A stretch of DNA of 64,000 nucleotides, taken from Eubacteriales bacterium. Lineage in GTDB: Bacteria > Bacillota > Clostridia > Christensenellales > Aristaeellaceae. Positions 37,870 to 48,121 of the stretch are shown in pieces; positions within the stretch are counted from its first letter, which is position 1; each line of letters opens with the position of its first letter. The stretch covers positions 1-64,000 of the forward strand of contig JAQWCW010000008.1 of NCBI GenBank assembly GCA_028705775.1, written 5' to 3'. The notes beneath the pieces were generated by a model. The model worked only from the letters and a program-made list of their open reading frames with translations, was not told the origin of the DNA and searched no databases. Both the position numbers and the translations under genes were made by a program.

Positions 37870-40800
37870 TCACTTGACGACGGATATCAGGGTGTCGTAC
37901 ATAAGCTGCGGAGAAACCGGCTTGGCAAGATGAACGTTCATTCCCGCCTCGCGGCTTCTGCGCACATCGTCATCAAACGCGTTTGCGGTCATCGCGATTA
38001 TCGGAACCGTTTTTGCGTCATCCCGCAAAAGGGCGCGGATTCTCCTTGTCGCCTCAAGCCCGTCCATTACAGGCATTCTGATATCCATCAGGATGGCGGC
38101 AAGGCTCCCGACATCGCTGTTTTTGAAGGCTTCTATCGCCTTTTCGCCATTCTCCGCCTGCACAACGAGAATGCCCGCTTTTTGAAGAAGCGCCGTGGCA
38201 ATCTTTCTGTTTATCGGATGGTCGTCGACAAGCAGAACCGTCTTGCCTGCCAAATCCCTGATTTCGCCGAGCCTATTGTCATGAGCCGGATTCTTTTCGT
38301 TTTCAGCCAAGCGGTATTCGTATTCAAAAACAATCCTGAAGGCAGTGCCCTTTCCCTGCTCGCTCTCAACCTCGATTTTTCCGTCCATCTTTGTGATTAT
38401 TTCCTTGACGAGCGCAAGCCCGAGCCCTGTGCCGTGCAGAGAGCCGGAATACTCGTTCTGCTCCTGCGAGAACGGCTTGAAGATACCGTTTTTAGTGAAA
38501 TCCTCGCTCATTCCGCAGCCTGTATCGCGGATTAGAAGCAAATCACAGCTTCTGCGCTCATCATGGCGCAGATTCTTAAGCGATATTTCCACCGTCCCGC
38601 CCTGCGGAGTAAACTTGTAAGCGTTATTGAGCAGATTCATGACTATCTGCTTTATTCTGAGCTGGTCGACAAAGAACTCTACTCCGGCGTTTTTGATAGG
38701 CTCGGGGTGAATGAAATTGATGCCCTTTGTGCGCATGAGCGTTTCCGTCATTTCTATGCACGGGCGAAGGGTATCCCTCATGTTGACCCATTCGGGGTTG
38801 ATTCTGAATTTGCCGCTCTCTATTCGGCTCATGTCCAGCACATCGTTGAGCAAGCCCATCATATACTGGCTGCTCTCGTCAATTTCGCGCAGATAGCCGC
38901 GCGTTCTGTCGTCAATAACCGAATCCTGCGCAAGCTTTGTCATTCCGATTATACCGTTCATCGGCGTTCTGATTTCATGGCTCATCTGCGAAAGGAAATC
39001 GGATTTTGCCATATTCGCCCTTTGCGCCTCATAAAGAGCGGCTTGAAGCTTCTTGTTCTGCTCAATCCACTCGTTATCAATATCGCGCAGAATTCCGATA
39101 AGGCGCTTTAGATTTCCGTTGTCGTCGTGCTCGATATAGCCGACAACTTCCGTCCAGCGGTAGCTTCCGTCCGTCATCTTCATTCTGAGCTTGACGGTAT
39201 TGTTTTCGTTGCCGTCCCCGACAGTCCCGATAAACCCGAGAAGCTTATCATAGTCGTCCGGATGAACGCTTTCGCGGTTGTTTTTCCAGCCCATAACCGC
39301 GTCCATTCCGCCCTCGCTGAGAGCATAGCGCGAATACTCGGCGGAGGTATAGAAGCCGCTTTCGCTGTCCCACTCAAAATATGCAAGCTCCGTCATATTG
39401 AGCACCATTCTGTAATGCTCCTGCTCAAGAATGGCTTGCTTGCCATTATCGGAAACGCGGGTATGAACCGCGTACCACAGCGCAACATCGTCTTTTTCCA
39501 GCTCTGCGTCCTCGATGATATTCGCGTTCAGCGTTATCAGTATGTCGGCGCCGTTCTTTGTGTGTATATGATAATTTATGCTTATCGGCTCGCGTGTTTC
39601 TATGCTGTTTTTCGCCGCCTCCAGCACAGCGGGAACGTCCTTTTCACGGACGTTTCGCATTGCGTTATCCGATATATATTCGGCAAACTCGTCATGCCCG
39701 TAGCCGCACATCTTTGCAAGCCCTTCCGAAGCATATTCGGTAAGCACCTTACCGTTTGCTTTCAGCCTGTAAATTGCCACGCCGCCGGGAATACTCGCCA
39801 TAAGCGCCTGATGCTCCTTCTGACCCCTTTCAAGCTGCCTGCGCGCAAGCATCATATCGTTGCAATCGACAAAGGACGCATAAAGCCGCATAACGGATTT
39901 GTTTCTCTCGATAACGGAAGCCGCGAGATTTATCCATATCCACTCTCCCGCACCATTGCGCAGGCGCACAAGAATGTTTGCTTTGGTTTTTCCGCCTAAA
40001 AGCTCCCTTACGGCGGCAGCGAGCATTTCCCTGTCCTCCGGATGAACAGCTTTTGTCACATCATCGCCCACAATACGCGCTCTTTCCTCGCGCGTCATTC
40101 CGAGCATTTCATAATATGCGCTGTTAAGGTATTCAAGCCTTATGCCGTTGCCTTCCACGGCATAAATGCCGATGCCCGCAGGAACTCCCTCTATAAGCTT
40201 TCGCAGCTGCTGCTGATGCTTATGCTCCTCCGTTTCATCGGTGAGGTAGGTTATATATGAGTCCAGCTAATTCCAGACAAGCGCCTTTGATTTGATTGCA
40301 TAGTACTTGCCGTTTCGCTCAACCGCGGTTTCGGTATAGCTGTCCGTTTTCAGCTCCCTGATATCATCAAGAGTAAGAAGCGGCTCTTTGCCTTGCATTT
40401 TAAGGGTATCGATAAGCGAATGACCGAGCGCGTCGTTCACGGAGGCAAAGCCGGCAATTTTTGCGGCAAGCTCGTTCATATACAGCACGTTTCGGGTATT
40501 CCTGTCCGCAACAATAACGCCTATCGCGGAATCCTCGACTATACTGCGATAGAGCGCCGTTTCATCGGTTGGCGAAGTGCAGACGCAGTAGTAAACGGAA
40601 GCGCCGTCCTCCTCGCGCATTTTAGTCGCGGAAAGATGCACCCAACGGAATTCATGGCCTTTGGTAACATACCTGTATGTGCCGTTAAGAGGTTCGCCGG
40701 CGGCAAGCGCTTTCTTTGCGTCAAGACTGAAGCGCTCGTAGTCCGCAGGAGCAAAAATAGCTTCAAGCATATTGCCGTTTCTTTGCAACTCGTTTATTTC

Positions 40801-42078
40801 CTCGCGGCTGCGTCCCGAAAGCTTCGCAAAGCCGTCTGTGAAATAACGGCATTCCGTCTTTTCGCCGAGCATGAAAATTGCAACGCCGCCCGGAATTTCA
40901 TTGAGCAGATTACCCAGCATGAAGCTGCGCTCATGCTCGTCGTTAATATCAATAATAACGCCTATTGTGCGGCTTGGAGTTCCGTTTTCATCCTTATAGA
41001 AGAAGCCAATCATTCTGCACCAGCGGAACGTGCCGTCCTTCATTTTCAGGCGGAGCGTCGTTTCCGTTCTGGGAAGCCCCTTATCGCTGTCCTCAAAGAA
41101 TCGGTTAAGGGTTTCAATATCGTCCGGATGAACCACCTCACGCGTGGCATGGTTCATCAGTATATCCTCGTTATTAAGCTCGCTGAGGGCGTATTTCTCA
41201 TACGCCTCGGAGGAATAGAAGGCGTTCGTTTTGCGATTCCACTCGAATACGGCGGCGCTCAGCTCGCTTATGACCGTTTGGAATCTTCCCTGCTCAAGCT
41301 CCGCCTCAATGCGCGCCTCATGCTCCGCCGTCACGTTCGTTACAACGGACACAAGAAGGTAGCAGCCGGGCGCGTCCTGCTTTATTGCGGCAAAGCGGCG
41401 GTGAAGCCACAGAATTCTCCCGTCCGGACAGACCTGCCGGTGCGTGAATTCGACGGGCTTGCCCGTTTCGCACGCCTTTCTTGACGCATCTATTACCTGC
41501 TGATAGTCGCCGCCGCTTACATTTGCGCGCGAGAAAAACGAGCTGCCCTTTCCGTAATGCTCGCTTGTTATGCCTACATTTGAAAAAAACGCGCTGTTGC
41601 CGTATACAAGCTCCTCGCGTCCATCCTTAATTCTCATAAGTGAAAGGCTTCTGCCGATGTTTTCCGTTACAAGAGTCATCTGTTCGGCAATCTCTTTTTC
41701 GCCGCTTATATCCGAAAGCACTGCAAGCGCGTATTCGCTGCCCTCAATTGTCATCGCAAGAAGCTCAAGGCGAACGCGGCGAAGCTCGCCGGTGCTTTTT
41801 ACAAGGCGGTACTCGTCACCGTGCGATTCACCCGTTTTAAGAAAAATCTTTTTCTTCTCTGCGGAAACGGACTCGTTTTCAGGGCTCATAATATCATGAA
41901 GCGAAACAGAGCTGCTTTTGTACTCGTCCTCGGTATAACCGATTAGCTTATAAAGCTCCGCGTTCATGAAAATCGGTTCGCGCGAGGAAAGCGAATAGAG
42001 CGCGACTCCGCAGGGAATGTAATTTGAAATCTCCATGATTTGGCTGAGTGTAAAGCTACCGATGTTCTGCTTTTTCAA
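37870..42078 (-). pseudogene. Eight-PAS hybrid histidine kinase split by in-frame TAG
   Basis: 1402 codons from TTG 42078 (TCCTCC complement at 42087-42092, 8 bases upstream) to 37870, with TAG (40267-40269) at codon 604. The first part has about five PAS domains and ends KSKALVWN; after the stop the frame continues LDSYITYLTDETEEH, the normal end of that PAS domain and linker. Then come three more PAS domains, HisKA (FLSQMSHEIRTPMNGI), ATPase (NLLNNAYKFTP, DTGCGMSED, GTGLGLALV) and a receiver (VLLVDDHPIN, LMDIRMPVMDG). There is no TM helix. Two PAS copies are strongly alike (FEWNRKTNAFYSS and FEWDSESGFYTS), a sign of internal duplication. Separate transcription unit from the Hpt operon; no start signal serves the kinase half. 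Confidence 0.82.
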
Positions 42079-42450
42079 TTTGACTGTCCTCCGTAATGGC
42101 AATGCAGCCTCGCGCAGCAAAAGTATGCCGTGCTTTGCTTTTGGCAGCGATGAAAGACCGACGCCCAAAACCGATTTTCCGAACTGCAAGCGGCTTTACG
42201 CTCAAAAGCGCGCCGAGCAAACGACTTGATAGCCTTTTCATTATCGGCTGCGCGGAATACAAAGCAGGAAGAATTGCCTGTCCGATAAGAAATGCGAAAA
42301 AGAAAACCGAAATGCTTCCATACCGTATTTTCCGGTAAAGAATCAATCTCGGTTATTGTATCACAATAAATGATAAATGTAAAATTCGGTATTGTATTTA
42401 ATGTAAGTAATCCGGAGGTAAACCCATCGGCTCCGAGCAAGCAATAATCG
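42079..42450. other. Intergenic region between the PAS kinase and the hypothetical gene
   Basis: 372 bases. Open frames here have no family-like sequence and no good ribosome binding site apart from the one used by the TTG start at 42078. AT-rich towards 42340-42420. The promoter of the PAS kinase should be here, but no clear -35/-10 pair was found. Confidence 0.4.
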
Positions 42451-43017
42451 TCAGCCAAGCTTGCTTTTCTTTTGCTTTTCTTGCCGATATCTGCTTACAG
42501 TTTCATCACTCCAAACATGAACCTCGATGTATCTTTCGGGACCGAATCTGCCATCATCGTTCCATACCTGCGGCAAGCCGTATTTTTCAATGATTTCAAG
42601 GATTTCCGGATAAGTGTACAGCTGACGGCGGTATTCCTTGCCGTCGTTAACCTTTGGGCTGAATGTCGGCATTGAATCGCCGTAGGTAAAGGACAAGGTT
42701 CGCGTATCGAACTCCGATATTGGTATTTTGACAAAATCGCTGTCCGAATACCATGAGCTGAGCCACAGGCTATGCCCAACAACCATGTAATGAGGCGCAA
42801 GCCGCTCGATTCTGCCGCTCTTTTCAGCGAATTTTTCTCGCAGAATGCTCTCGCATCTGCGCCTGTTTTCAATATACTCATCGTTTCTCTGCGCGCACTT
42901 TGACGACGGCTTTCGGAGCTTGATTGTTTCAAGCAGCCTTAAAGCCTCATCAGGCGCTAAATCCGAAAGATTCCGGAAAGGGCCGGTCTCCTTATCAAAA
43001 TAGTGGTAGAGATACAT
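42451..43017 (-). CDS. Conserved hypothetical protein
   Basis: 188 residues, soluble, no signal peptide. Rich in aromatic and charged residues, with blocks such as MYLYHYFDKETGPFRNL, PHYMVVGHSLWLSSWY, FTYGDSMPTFSPKVNDGKEY and LPQVWNDDGRFGPERYIE that look like a conserved Bacillota protein of unknown function. It follows the PAS kinase promoter region on the same strand but is upstream of it, with 372 bases between. No function assigned. Confidence 0.75.
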   Translation of the reverse strand: MYLYHYFDKETGPFRNLSDLAPDEALRLLETIKLRKPSSKCAQRNDEYIENRRRCESILREKFAEKSGRIERLAPHYMVVGHSLWLSSWYSDSDFVKIPISEFDTRTLSFTYGDSMPTFSPKVNDGKEYRRQLYTYPEILEIIEKYGLPQVWNDDGRFGPERYIEVHVWSDETVSRYRQEKQKKSKLG

Positions 43018-43117
43018 TCTGTTTCCCCCAATACGCAGTATCCGAATTATCCATTATGATTTTCAAAATCCGAATCAATTATAGCGCGCAGTCATCCGGA
43101 TGTAAACGAAGTAATAT

Positions 43118-43146
43118 TTGTGCCGCGCGGCGAATTGTTATATAAT
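43118..43146 (+). promoter_or_regulatory. Promoter of the nucleoside phosphorylase gene
   Basis: TTGTGC (43118-43123), 17-bp spacer, TATAAT (43141-43146), about 29 bases before the start codon. Confidence 0.6.
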
Positions 43147-43174
43147 ATGCACATCTGATAAAGGAGAATGAAAA

Positions 43175-43933
43175 ATGATAACGGACAGCTTTGACGATAA
43201 AACACCTGCGAAAATAAACCCCGAAATCAAGGAGAACTCCCCGAAGGTTGACGCCTGCATAGTCACGTTTTCCCATGTGATTGAAGAATTCGTGACAGCA
43301 AATTACGATTGCGAAAAAATAGCGAATCTGTACAGCGCGACAGGCATAACGCCTCTTTACCGAATCCGCAGCGGTGGAAAGGTATTCGCGCTTTTCAAAA
43401 CGTTTATCGGCGCTCCCGCGTGCGTTGCGCTGCTTGAAGATACGCTTGCGGAAATCAAGACGGATAAGTACGTTGTTTTCGGCGGCTGCGGCTGCCTCGA
43501 CAGGGAGATTGCGCACGGAAAAGTGATTGTGCCGAGCGCAGCATACCGCGACGAGGGCACGTCGTACCACTACGCTCCTGCCGCGGACTATATAGAAATT
43601 CAGAACTGTAAAACCGTCGATTCCTTTATGAAGGAAAACGGCATTCCGAGCGTTATGGGCAAAACATGGACTACCGACTCTTTTTACAGGGAAACCGAGG
43701 GTAATATACAAAAGCGCAAGGCTGACGGCTGCATTTCGGTTGAGATGGAATGCGCGGCGCTTCAAGCGATGTGCGCTTTCCGCGGGCTGAAGCTGTATAT
43801 GTTCTTTACAAGCGGCGATTTGCTTGACGCGCCAAAGTGGGACACAAGGCGCAAAGCAAACGACAACACCGGCACTCAGCACGACACGGGGCATTTCGAT
43901 ATCGCTCTTGCGCTCGCGGAATACATAGCATAA
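43175..43933 (+). CDS. Nucleoside phosphorylase (PNP/UDP family)
   Basis: 252 residues. The family core is seen in VFGGCGCLDREIAHGKVIVP, SAAYRDEGTSYHY and the ribose-binding VEMECAALQAMCAFRGLK, with a final FTSGDLL. Such enzymes cleave nucleosides with phosphate to free base and ribose-1-phosphate; it resembles uridine phosphorylase-like members more than hexameric DeoD, but specificity is uncertain. AAGGAG lies 8 bases before the ATG. Stands alone between oppositely oriented and unrelated genes. Confidence 0.85.
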   Translation: MITDSFDDKTPAKINPEIKENSPKVDACIVTFSHVIEEFVTANYDCEKIANLYSATGITPLYRIRSGGKVFALFKTFIGAPACVALLEDTLAEIKTDKYVVFGGCGCLDREIAHGKVIVPSAAYRDEGTSYHYAPAADYIEIQNCKTVDSFMKENGIPSVMGKTWTTDSFYRETEGNIQKRKADGCISVEMECAALQAMCAFRGLKLYMFFTSGDLLDAPKWDTRRKANDNTGTQHDTGHFDIALALAEYIA

Positions 43934-44091
43934 ATAGCCAAGCAGAATTCAAGTCCTGACACTCCGCTTTCGTGTGCGTTTGCAACAAATACGACTTGTA
44001 AGCGTTATAACAGTATACGGCTGAGGAAAGTGCTATTGACATATGAAGCCGTTTAACTGCGCGCGCATAAACGGAAAACGCGGGGAAGCGA

Positions 44092-45690
44092 ATGAAGGTT
44101 GGTGACAGAATGAAGCTCAGAGGCGTTTTTCTCATAACTGCTTTGCTGTGCGCAATGGTGTTTGGGGCGGCTTTTCCATGCGCGGAGGCGCTTGCAGACG
44201 ATACTATACTTTACCCCGCCGTTCAGAACGGCTTATGGGGCTATATTGACAAAGATGGCGAATGGATAATCCCTCCACGCTGGCATTATGAGGCAGACTA
44301 CTTTAACGAGGACGGCGTAGTCTGGAATGACGATGAGGGCGAATGGATAAACAAGCAGGGCTAGTCTGCCGAACCGTTGCCGCAAGAAACTCCTGAATAC
44401 TGGGGAATAAGCGAGGTTGGCAATCAAACGCCGATTGAATGCATAGCGCTCAGGTTCTCATCCTCAACCGCCGTTGCATTCTATGCAGACGGGCATGGCA
44501 GCTCGGGCTTTCTCGGCTATCTGCTGTTTGATTCAGGCAAGGGGCGGCTGACCGATATAGTTTACGAAAAATTCTTCATCAGCGAGGATAAGAAGTCGGC
44601 TATCGTGACCGATATTCAGAATCCCGACGTTGGATTCATGATTGACGAAACGGGTAAAACAGTAAAATACGGAGTGCCTGTCGGAAGGCTTACCGAGGAT
44701 AATCTGGTTATTAAAAGCTGGGACAGAGCAGCGCAGGCTTACTCATACTATAAAACGGACGGAAGCAGCATTGAGCCAAAGGAAGCGGCGGCAATTCATG
44801 CGGGCGCGTCGCCGTTTCAGCTCTCGCCATACGAGCAAAGCCCAAACGAATACGTTTACGTTGACGCAGACGGCAAAAGCTCGCCAGCGTTTCAGCCGTT
44901 TTATTACGCAACGCGCTTTTGCAGCGAGTGCTATGCCTACGCGATTACGCAGGACGGCCACGAACAGATTATCGGCGCAGACGGGAAAGTTATTATCAGC
45001 GACGTCACGGACTACTACTGGTATGAAAGCGACCCTCTTGAATTCGTATCGGGCAGGCTTCCGTTCTCCGTATCAATCGACGGGAAAACGCTTGCAGGCA
45101 TGAGCAATTACCTTTGCGCCGACGGCTCAACGCTCTACCCGAACTATCCCCTGCTCAGCGCCGACGCATTCTACTATGGTCGTGCGCGCGTTTCAATAAT
45201 GCTTCCGGACTATTCATCGGTGACCGCGTACATAAGCCCCGACGGAGAGATTGTATGGGCTGAGGAAGGCGCGGACGCAACGATGCTTCAGCAGCTGCTT
45301 GACAGCGGGAGCTGCCCGAGACCGTACGATATCACGCCCGAGGAAGCCACGGAAATCCTTGCCGGCGACTGGTATTGCACGGGCGGCGGAGAACACCTGA
45401 GCTACAACAAAGAGCTTCCGAACGATTTTTCCGTCCATTCCTTTGCGACAGACGACCGCGAATGGCGGGTTGAGGAGCTTAAGCCTGAGGATGATTTCTG
45501 GAACGGAACGCTCGCGCTCGTAGAAGAATACACGGACGAAAACGGCGAGAAATGCGAATCGCGAATCGGCGCGCTTGCCGTCTTTGACCACCAGTTCGTC
45601 TTTTGGCAATCCTTGCGGCTGAAAGACCAGAATATCGCCTGTTTATATACACTTATTCTTTCAAGCCCTTCCTTCGGCTCTCCAAGCTGA
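44092..45690 (+). pseudogene. Secreted WG-repeat protein, split by in-frame TAG and truncated at its 3' end
   Basis: Signal peptide (FLITALLCAMVFGAAFPCAE), then a WG-type repeat NGLWGYIDKDGEWIIPP. At codon 91 a TAG (44362-44364) follows WINKQG; the same frame resumes SAEPLPQETPEYWG and runs 442 more codons with further degenerate repeats (ETGKTVKYG, DGEIVWAEEG, DGKTLAG). A CAG-to-TAG change would explain the stop. The last 30-40 codons (from about 45600) read antisense through a DUF1697 gene, so the native C-terminus is probably lost too. ATG 44110 is an alternative start. Function of WG-repeat proteins is poorly known. Confidence 0.7.
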
Positions 45691-46046
45691 CGTAGTACCT
45701 CGGAATAATTAGTCGGCGTCATTATGAAGATAAGGTTATCATAAATTCCCTTGCTTTCGCCGCCCCACCAGTCGGGAGCGTTCCGCAGTATGTCCTTAAG
45801 CTCCTCCAAAGGCAAAACAAAAACAGGAACGTCAAGCCCGAACGTGCTGGTAATCATCGCTTCAAGGCGTTCAGCCAAGCCTTCGCCTGCGGCTTCCCCT
45901 GACGAAAAAGCAATATTGCCGCTGTTTAGATACGTCTTTACATCAAGGCAGCCCATTGCTTCAACCGCCGTTTTCAGCTCCGCCATCGGCAGCTTGTTTT
46001 TGCCGCTGATATTGACGCCGCGCAGAAAGGCGATATATCTTTTCAT
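45402..46046 (-). CDS. DUF1697 protein with native C-terminus replaced
   Basis: 214 codons. Residues 1-158 are a good DUF1697 domain: MKRYIAFLRGVNISGKNKLP, YLNSGNIAFSS, YDNLIFIMTPTNYSEV, IFWSFSRKDCQKTNWWSKTA. Family members end about 20-25 residues later with a conserved tail; here, from about 45572 down, the frame reads antisense through the WG-repeat gene (a Ser-rich, non-family tail of 56 residues). It therefore looks 3'-truncated by a deletion joining two convergent genes. GGAGG precedes the ATG at 46046. Function of the family is unknown. Confidence 0.7.
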   Translation of the reverse strand: MKRYIAFLRGVNISGKNKLPMAELKTAVEAMGCLDVKTYLNSGNIAFSSGEAAGEGLAERLEAMITSTFGLDVPVFVLPLEELKDILRNAPDWWGGESKGIYDNLIFIMTPTNYSEVLRQLGEPKEGLERISVYKQAIFWSFSRKDCQKTNWWSKTASAPIRDSHFSPFSSVYSSTSASVPFQKSSSGLSSSTRHSRSSVAKEWTEKSFGSSLL

Positions 46047-46105
46047 TTTCCGGTTCCTCCGTGAAAGCCGTTTTTGCATTTGCTTCCCTATATAGCCGCG
46101 AAAAC

Positions 46106-46633
46106 TCACGCGCCCTTATACTTTTCCTTAACAAAATCCACAAGCGGCGTTATATATTTGCCATCCGAAATGTCATACGAGCTTGCGATTGCCGATGCAG
46201 CGCCGTTTTCGGTTTCTGATTTGTTCCCCTTGCGCGACAGGAATGCGGACAGCATTTTCATGATTGCCTTATCCGCAAGCCCCATTTTCTCATAGCAAAG
46301 ACCCGACTGCATATAAAAGAACGGAATTCCGCTATCGCCCAAGCTGTTTGCTCTGGTTTTTTCAATTTCGTCCTTTGCGGCGGCGGGCGTTGCGCCCGTT
46401 GCGAAAATAATCAAATCGCATTTCCCGTTTTCAAGAAGCTTTCGTATTTTATCCACGCTGTCTATTCTGCCCGCATGAACCCTGCTTCCGAATATAACAA
46501 GGTCAAATTCGGATAGCTCTACGCTTCCGATTTCATTGTAATCATATATTTCGCATTCAAGCGCGCTGCCGATTAACTCGGCGTAACGCTTTGTAAATCC
46601 CGTTCTGGATTTATAGATAACTATCGCTTTCAT
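46106..46633 (-). CDS. Flavodoxin-domain protein
   Basis: 175 residues. The N-terminal KAIVIYKSRTGFTKRYAELI is an FMN-phosphate-binding loop (SRTGFT), followed by DLVIFGSRVHAGRI. This is the flavodoxin_5-type layout shared with menaquinone-dependent protoporphyrinogen dehydrogenase-like proteins; no haem genes are nearby, so only a flavodoxin-fold redox role is inferred. Same strand as and 59 bases upstream of DUF1697. Confidence 0.8.
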   Translation of the reverse strand: MKAIVIYKSRTGFTKRYAELIGSALECEIYDYNEIGSVELSEFDLVIFGSRVHAGRIDSVDKIRKLLENGKCDLIIFATGATPAAAKDEIEKTRANSLGDSGIPFFYMQSGLCYEKMGLADKAIMKMLSAFLSRKGNKSETENGAASAIASSYDISDGKYITPLVDFVKEKYKGA

Positions 46634-46673
46634 TTATCCTCCGCAGATTGCTCTTTAATTTAGCCCGCTGCGC

Positions 46674-47072
46674 TTACTCCTTGAGAAATATCTTTATCTC
46701 TATTTTCAGCCACTTACCTGCCATCGACTTGGAGGTTATCCGTCCGAAAAGCAGCTTCCCCGCGTCCATCAGCCGCGAGAAAATCACGTTATCCGTCTGT
46801 GGAACGTAGCCAATCTTTACCCCATCCGCGTTTTTGATTACGATTGCCTTTGAATCGTATTGGTTTTCAGGCTCTCGAAAGAAATTCAGCTTGTCGCCGA
46901 TACTCATATGCGGTTCAAGCTCCTCTATGCCCTCGACATGGCTCGTTCCGGCGACCCTTGTATCAAAAAGGTAGATTTCATGTTCAAAGGGCTTGGGAAT
47001 ATCCAAACCTCCGCCCTTACCGTGTATAAGACCGATAATGCTTCCCGTTTCATTGCTTATTAAGTCTCCCAT
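46674..47072 (-). CDS. HIRAN-domain protein
   Basis: 132 residues. The middle has the HIRAN core: TRVAGTSHVEGIEEL, then FFREPENQYDSKAIVIKN and KIGYVPQTDN. HIRAN domains bind 3' single-stranded DNA ends in eukaryotic HLTF; in bacteria they occur as small stand-alone proteins of unknown role. It lies 6 bases after the J-domain-like gene, so the two form an operon. Confidence 0.82.
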   Translation of the reverse strand: MGDLISNETGSIIGLIHGKGGGLDIPKPFEHEIYLFDTRVAGTSHVEGIEELEPHMSIGDKLNFFREPENQYDSKAIVIKNADGVKIGYVPQTDNVIFSRLMDAGKLLFGRITSKSMAGKWLKIEIKIFLKE

Positions 47073-47078
47073 ACCTGC

Positions 47079-47909
47079 TCACCTCAGCATTTCAGCAATT
47101 CTGTCGTTATACGCCTTGAAAATTTCCGTCAGGCTGTCTATATGCTCCTGAAGTTCGGCTTTTCGCGCTTCTATTCTTTCGGGGCTGCCGACAAGCTCCT
47201 TCACCGTGTACGGGAATTCGGATTTGATTTCGGTTATCCGCTCGTTTACCGACTTCAAAAGCTCGCAAAGCCGCTTTTTCTCCTTCGCCAGCGCGGAGAT
47301 TCCGTCTGTTTTCTCCTGTATATCCGAGTCCAGAATCATCGCCGCAATAACCGTAAGCGTATCCAAATCGCCGCGCTTGTAGGCTTCGACCGCATTTACA
47401 AACAGTCCCTGCTGCTCCTCCGTCAAATCCGGATGCAAATCGGGATGCAGGGCTTTCACTATCGCGCGGTACAGTTTTTTCAGCTCTGCGGTTTCCTCCT
47501 CGGTCAGCGATTTCATACCGTTCCGTTCAAGCGCTTCATTCATTTTTTCGATTTGCTCGTCAAGCGCTCTTTGATATTCCGCAAATTCCGCATCAAGTAT
47601 TTCTTCAATTACATTTATCAGAACTTTTTCCTGCCGATTTTTCCTTGCTTGAATCAGCTCAGCCTTGCGCTTTTGCCGCCTTATTCTGCAATCAAGCTCA
47701 AAAACCTTGTATTCAAGCGCGCCGACGGCGAGCAGATACGCCATCTCGATATTCTTGCATTCCTGATAAAGGAGATTGTCACGCTCAAGATACAACATGG
47801 ATAATTCCGTCCTGAGCTTTTCAACTTCCTTTTTGAGCGTTTCAAATTCCGGAAACATTATCAATACGTTTGACGAGCCTTCCGCGCTGCTATTTATATC
47901 TTCTTCCAT
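47079..47909 (-). CDS. Coiled-coil protein with a J-domain-like HPD segment
   Basis: 276 residues, no signal or membrane segment. Two long charged helices at about 20-120 and 200-276 flank LKKLYRAIVKALHPDLHPDL, which resembles helix II plus the HPD turn of a DnaJ domain; EAYKRGDLDTL follows as helix III. The N-terminal helix I is not obvious, so this is a divergent or atypical J-domain. Such proteins recruit DnaK; here the target is unknown. Upstream member of a two-gene operon with the HIRAN gene. Confidence 0.65.
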   Translation of the reverse strand: MEEDINSSAEGSSNVLIMFPEFETLKKEVEKLRTELSMLYLERDNLLYQECKNIEMAYLLAVGALEYKVFELDCRIRRQKRKAELIQARKNRQEKVLINVIEEILDAEFAEYQRALDEQIEKMNEALERNGMKSLTEEETAELKKLYRAIVKALHPDLHPDLTEEQQGLFVNAVEAYKRGDLDTLTVIAAMILDSDIQEKTDGISALAKEKKRLCELLKSVNERITEIKSEFPYTVKELVGSPERIEARKAELQEHIDSLTEIFKAYNDRIAEMLR

Positions 47910-48031
47910 TATATTGTTCTCCTCGAATTCCGTTTTATTAGATTAACTATACCACAGGCGGTAAAGACCCGCAAGGCGTTACGGTTTCAAGCGCACAGAA
48001 AAATACATTTATAAAAAATTGCGTTGATGTA

Positions 48032-48060
48032 TTGACAGGTTGATTTTCTTCCGTTATACT
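48032..48060 (+). promoter_or_regulatory. malE operon promoter
   Basis: Consensus TTGACA (48032-48037), 17-bp spacer, TATACT (48055-48060). The region 47910-48223 holds this promoter, two operator-like sites and the leader; no gene seen in it. Confidence 0.85.
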
Positions 48061-48065
48061 ATGTG

Positions 48066-48075
48066 CAAACGTTTG
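48066..48075 (+). promoter_or_regulatory. LacI-family operator, site 1
   Basis: Perfect palindrome CAAACGTTTG beginning 6 bases after the -10, so it spans the transcription start. This is the shape of LacI/GalR-family sites (including CcpA and MalR), and its position would block initiation when bound. Confidence 0.65.
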
Positions 48076-48121
48076 AATATAATGTGCATTGAGGATAGGC
48101 ATTATCCTCTGCCGCTTTAGA

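Noticed and set aside
42075-42458. 127-codon open frame upstream of the PAS kinase
   Set aside because: No family-like sequence, unusual amino-acid make-up and no ribosome site; left as intergenic.
7751-44364. Reassigned stop codon or general suppression
   Set aside because: The four internal stops are of three kinds, and all three kinds end intact genes in the window.
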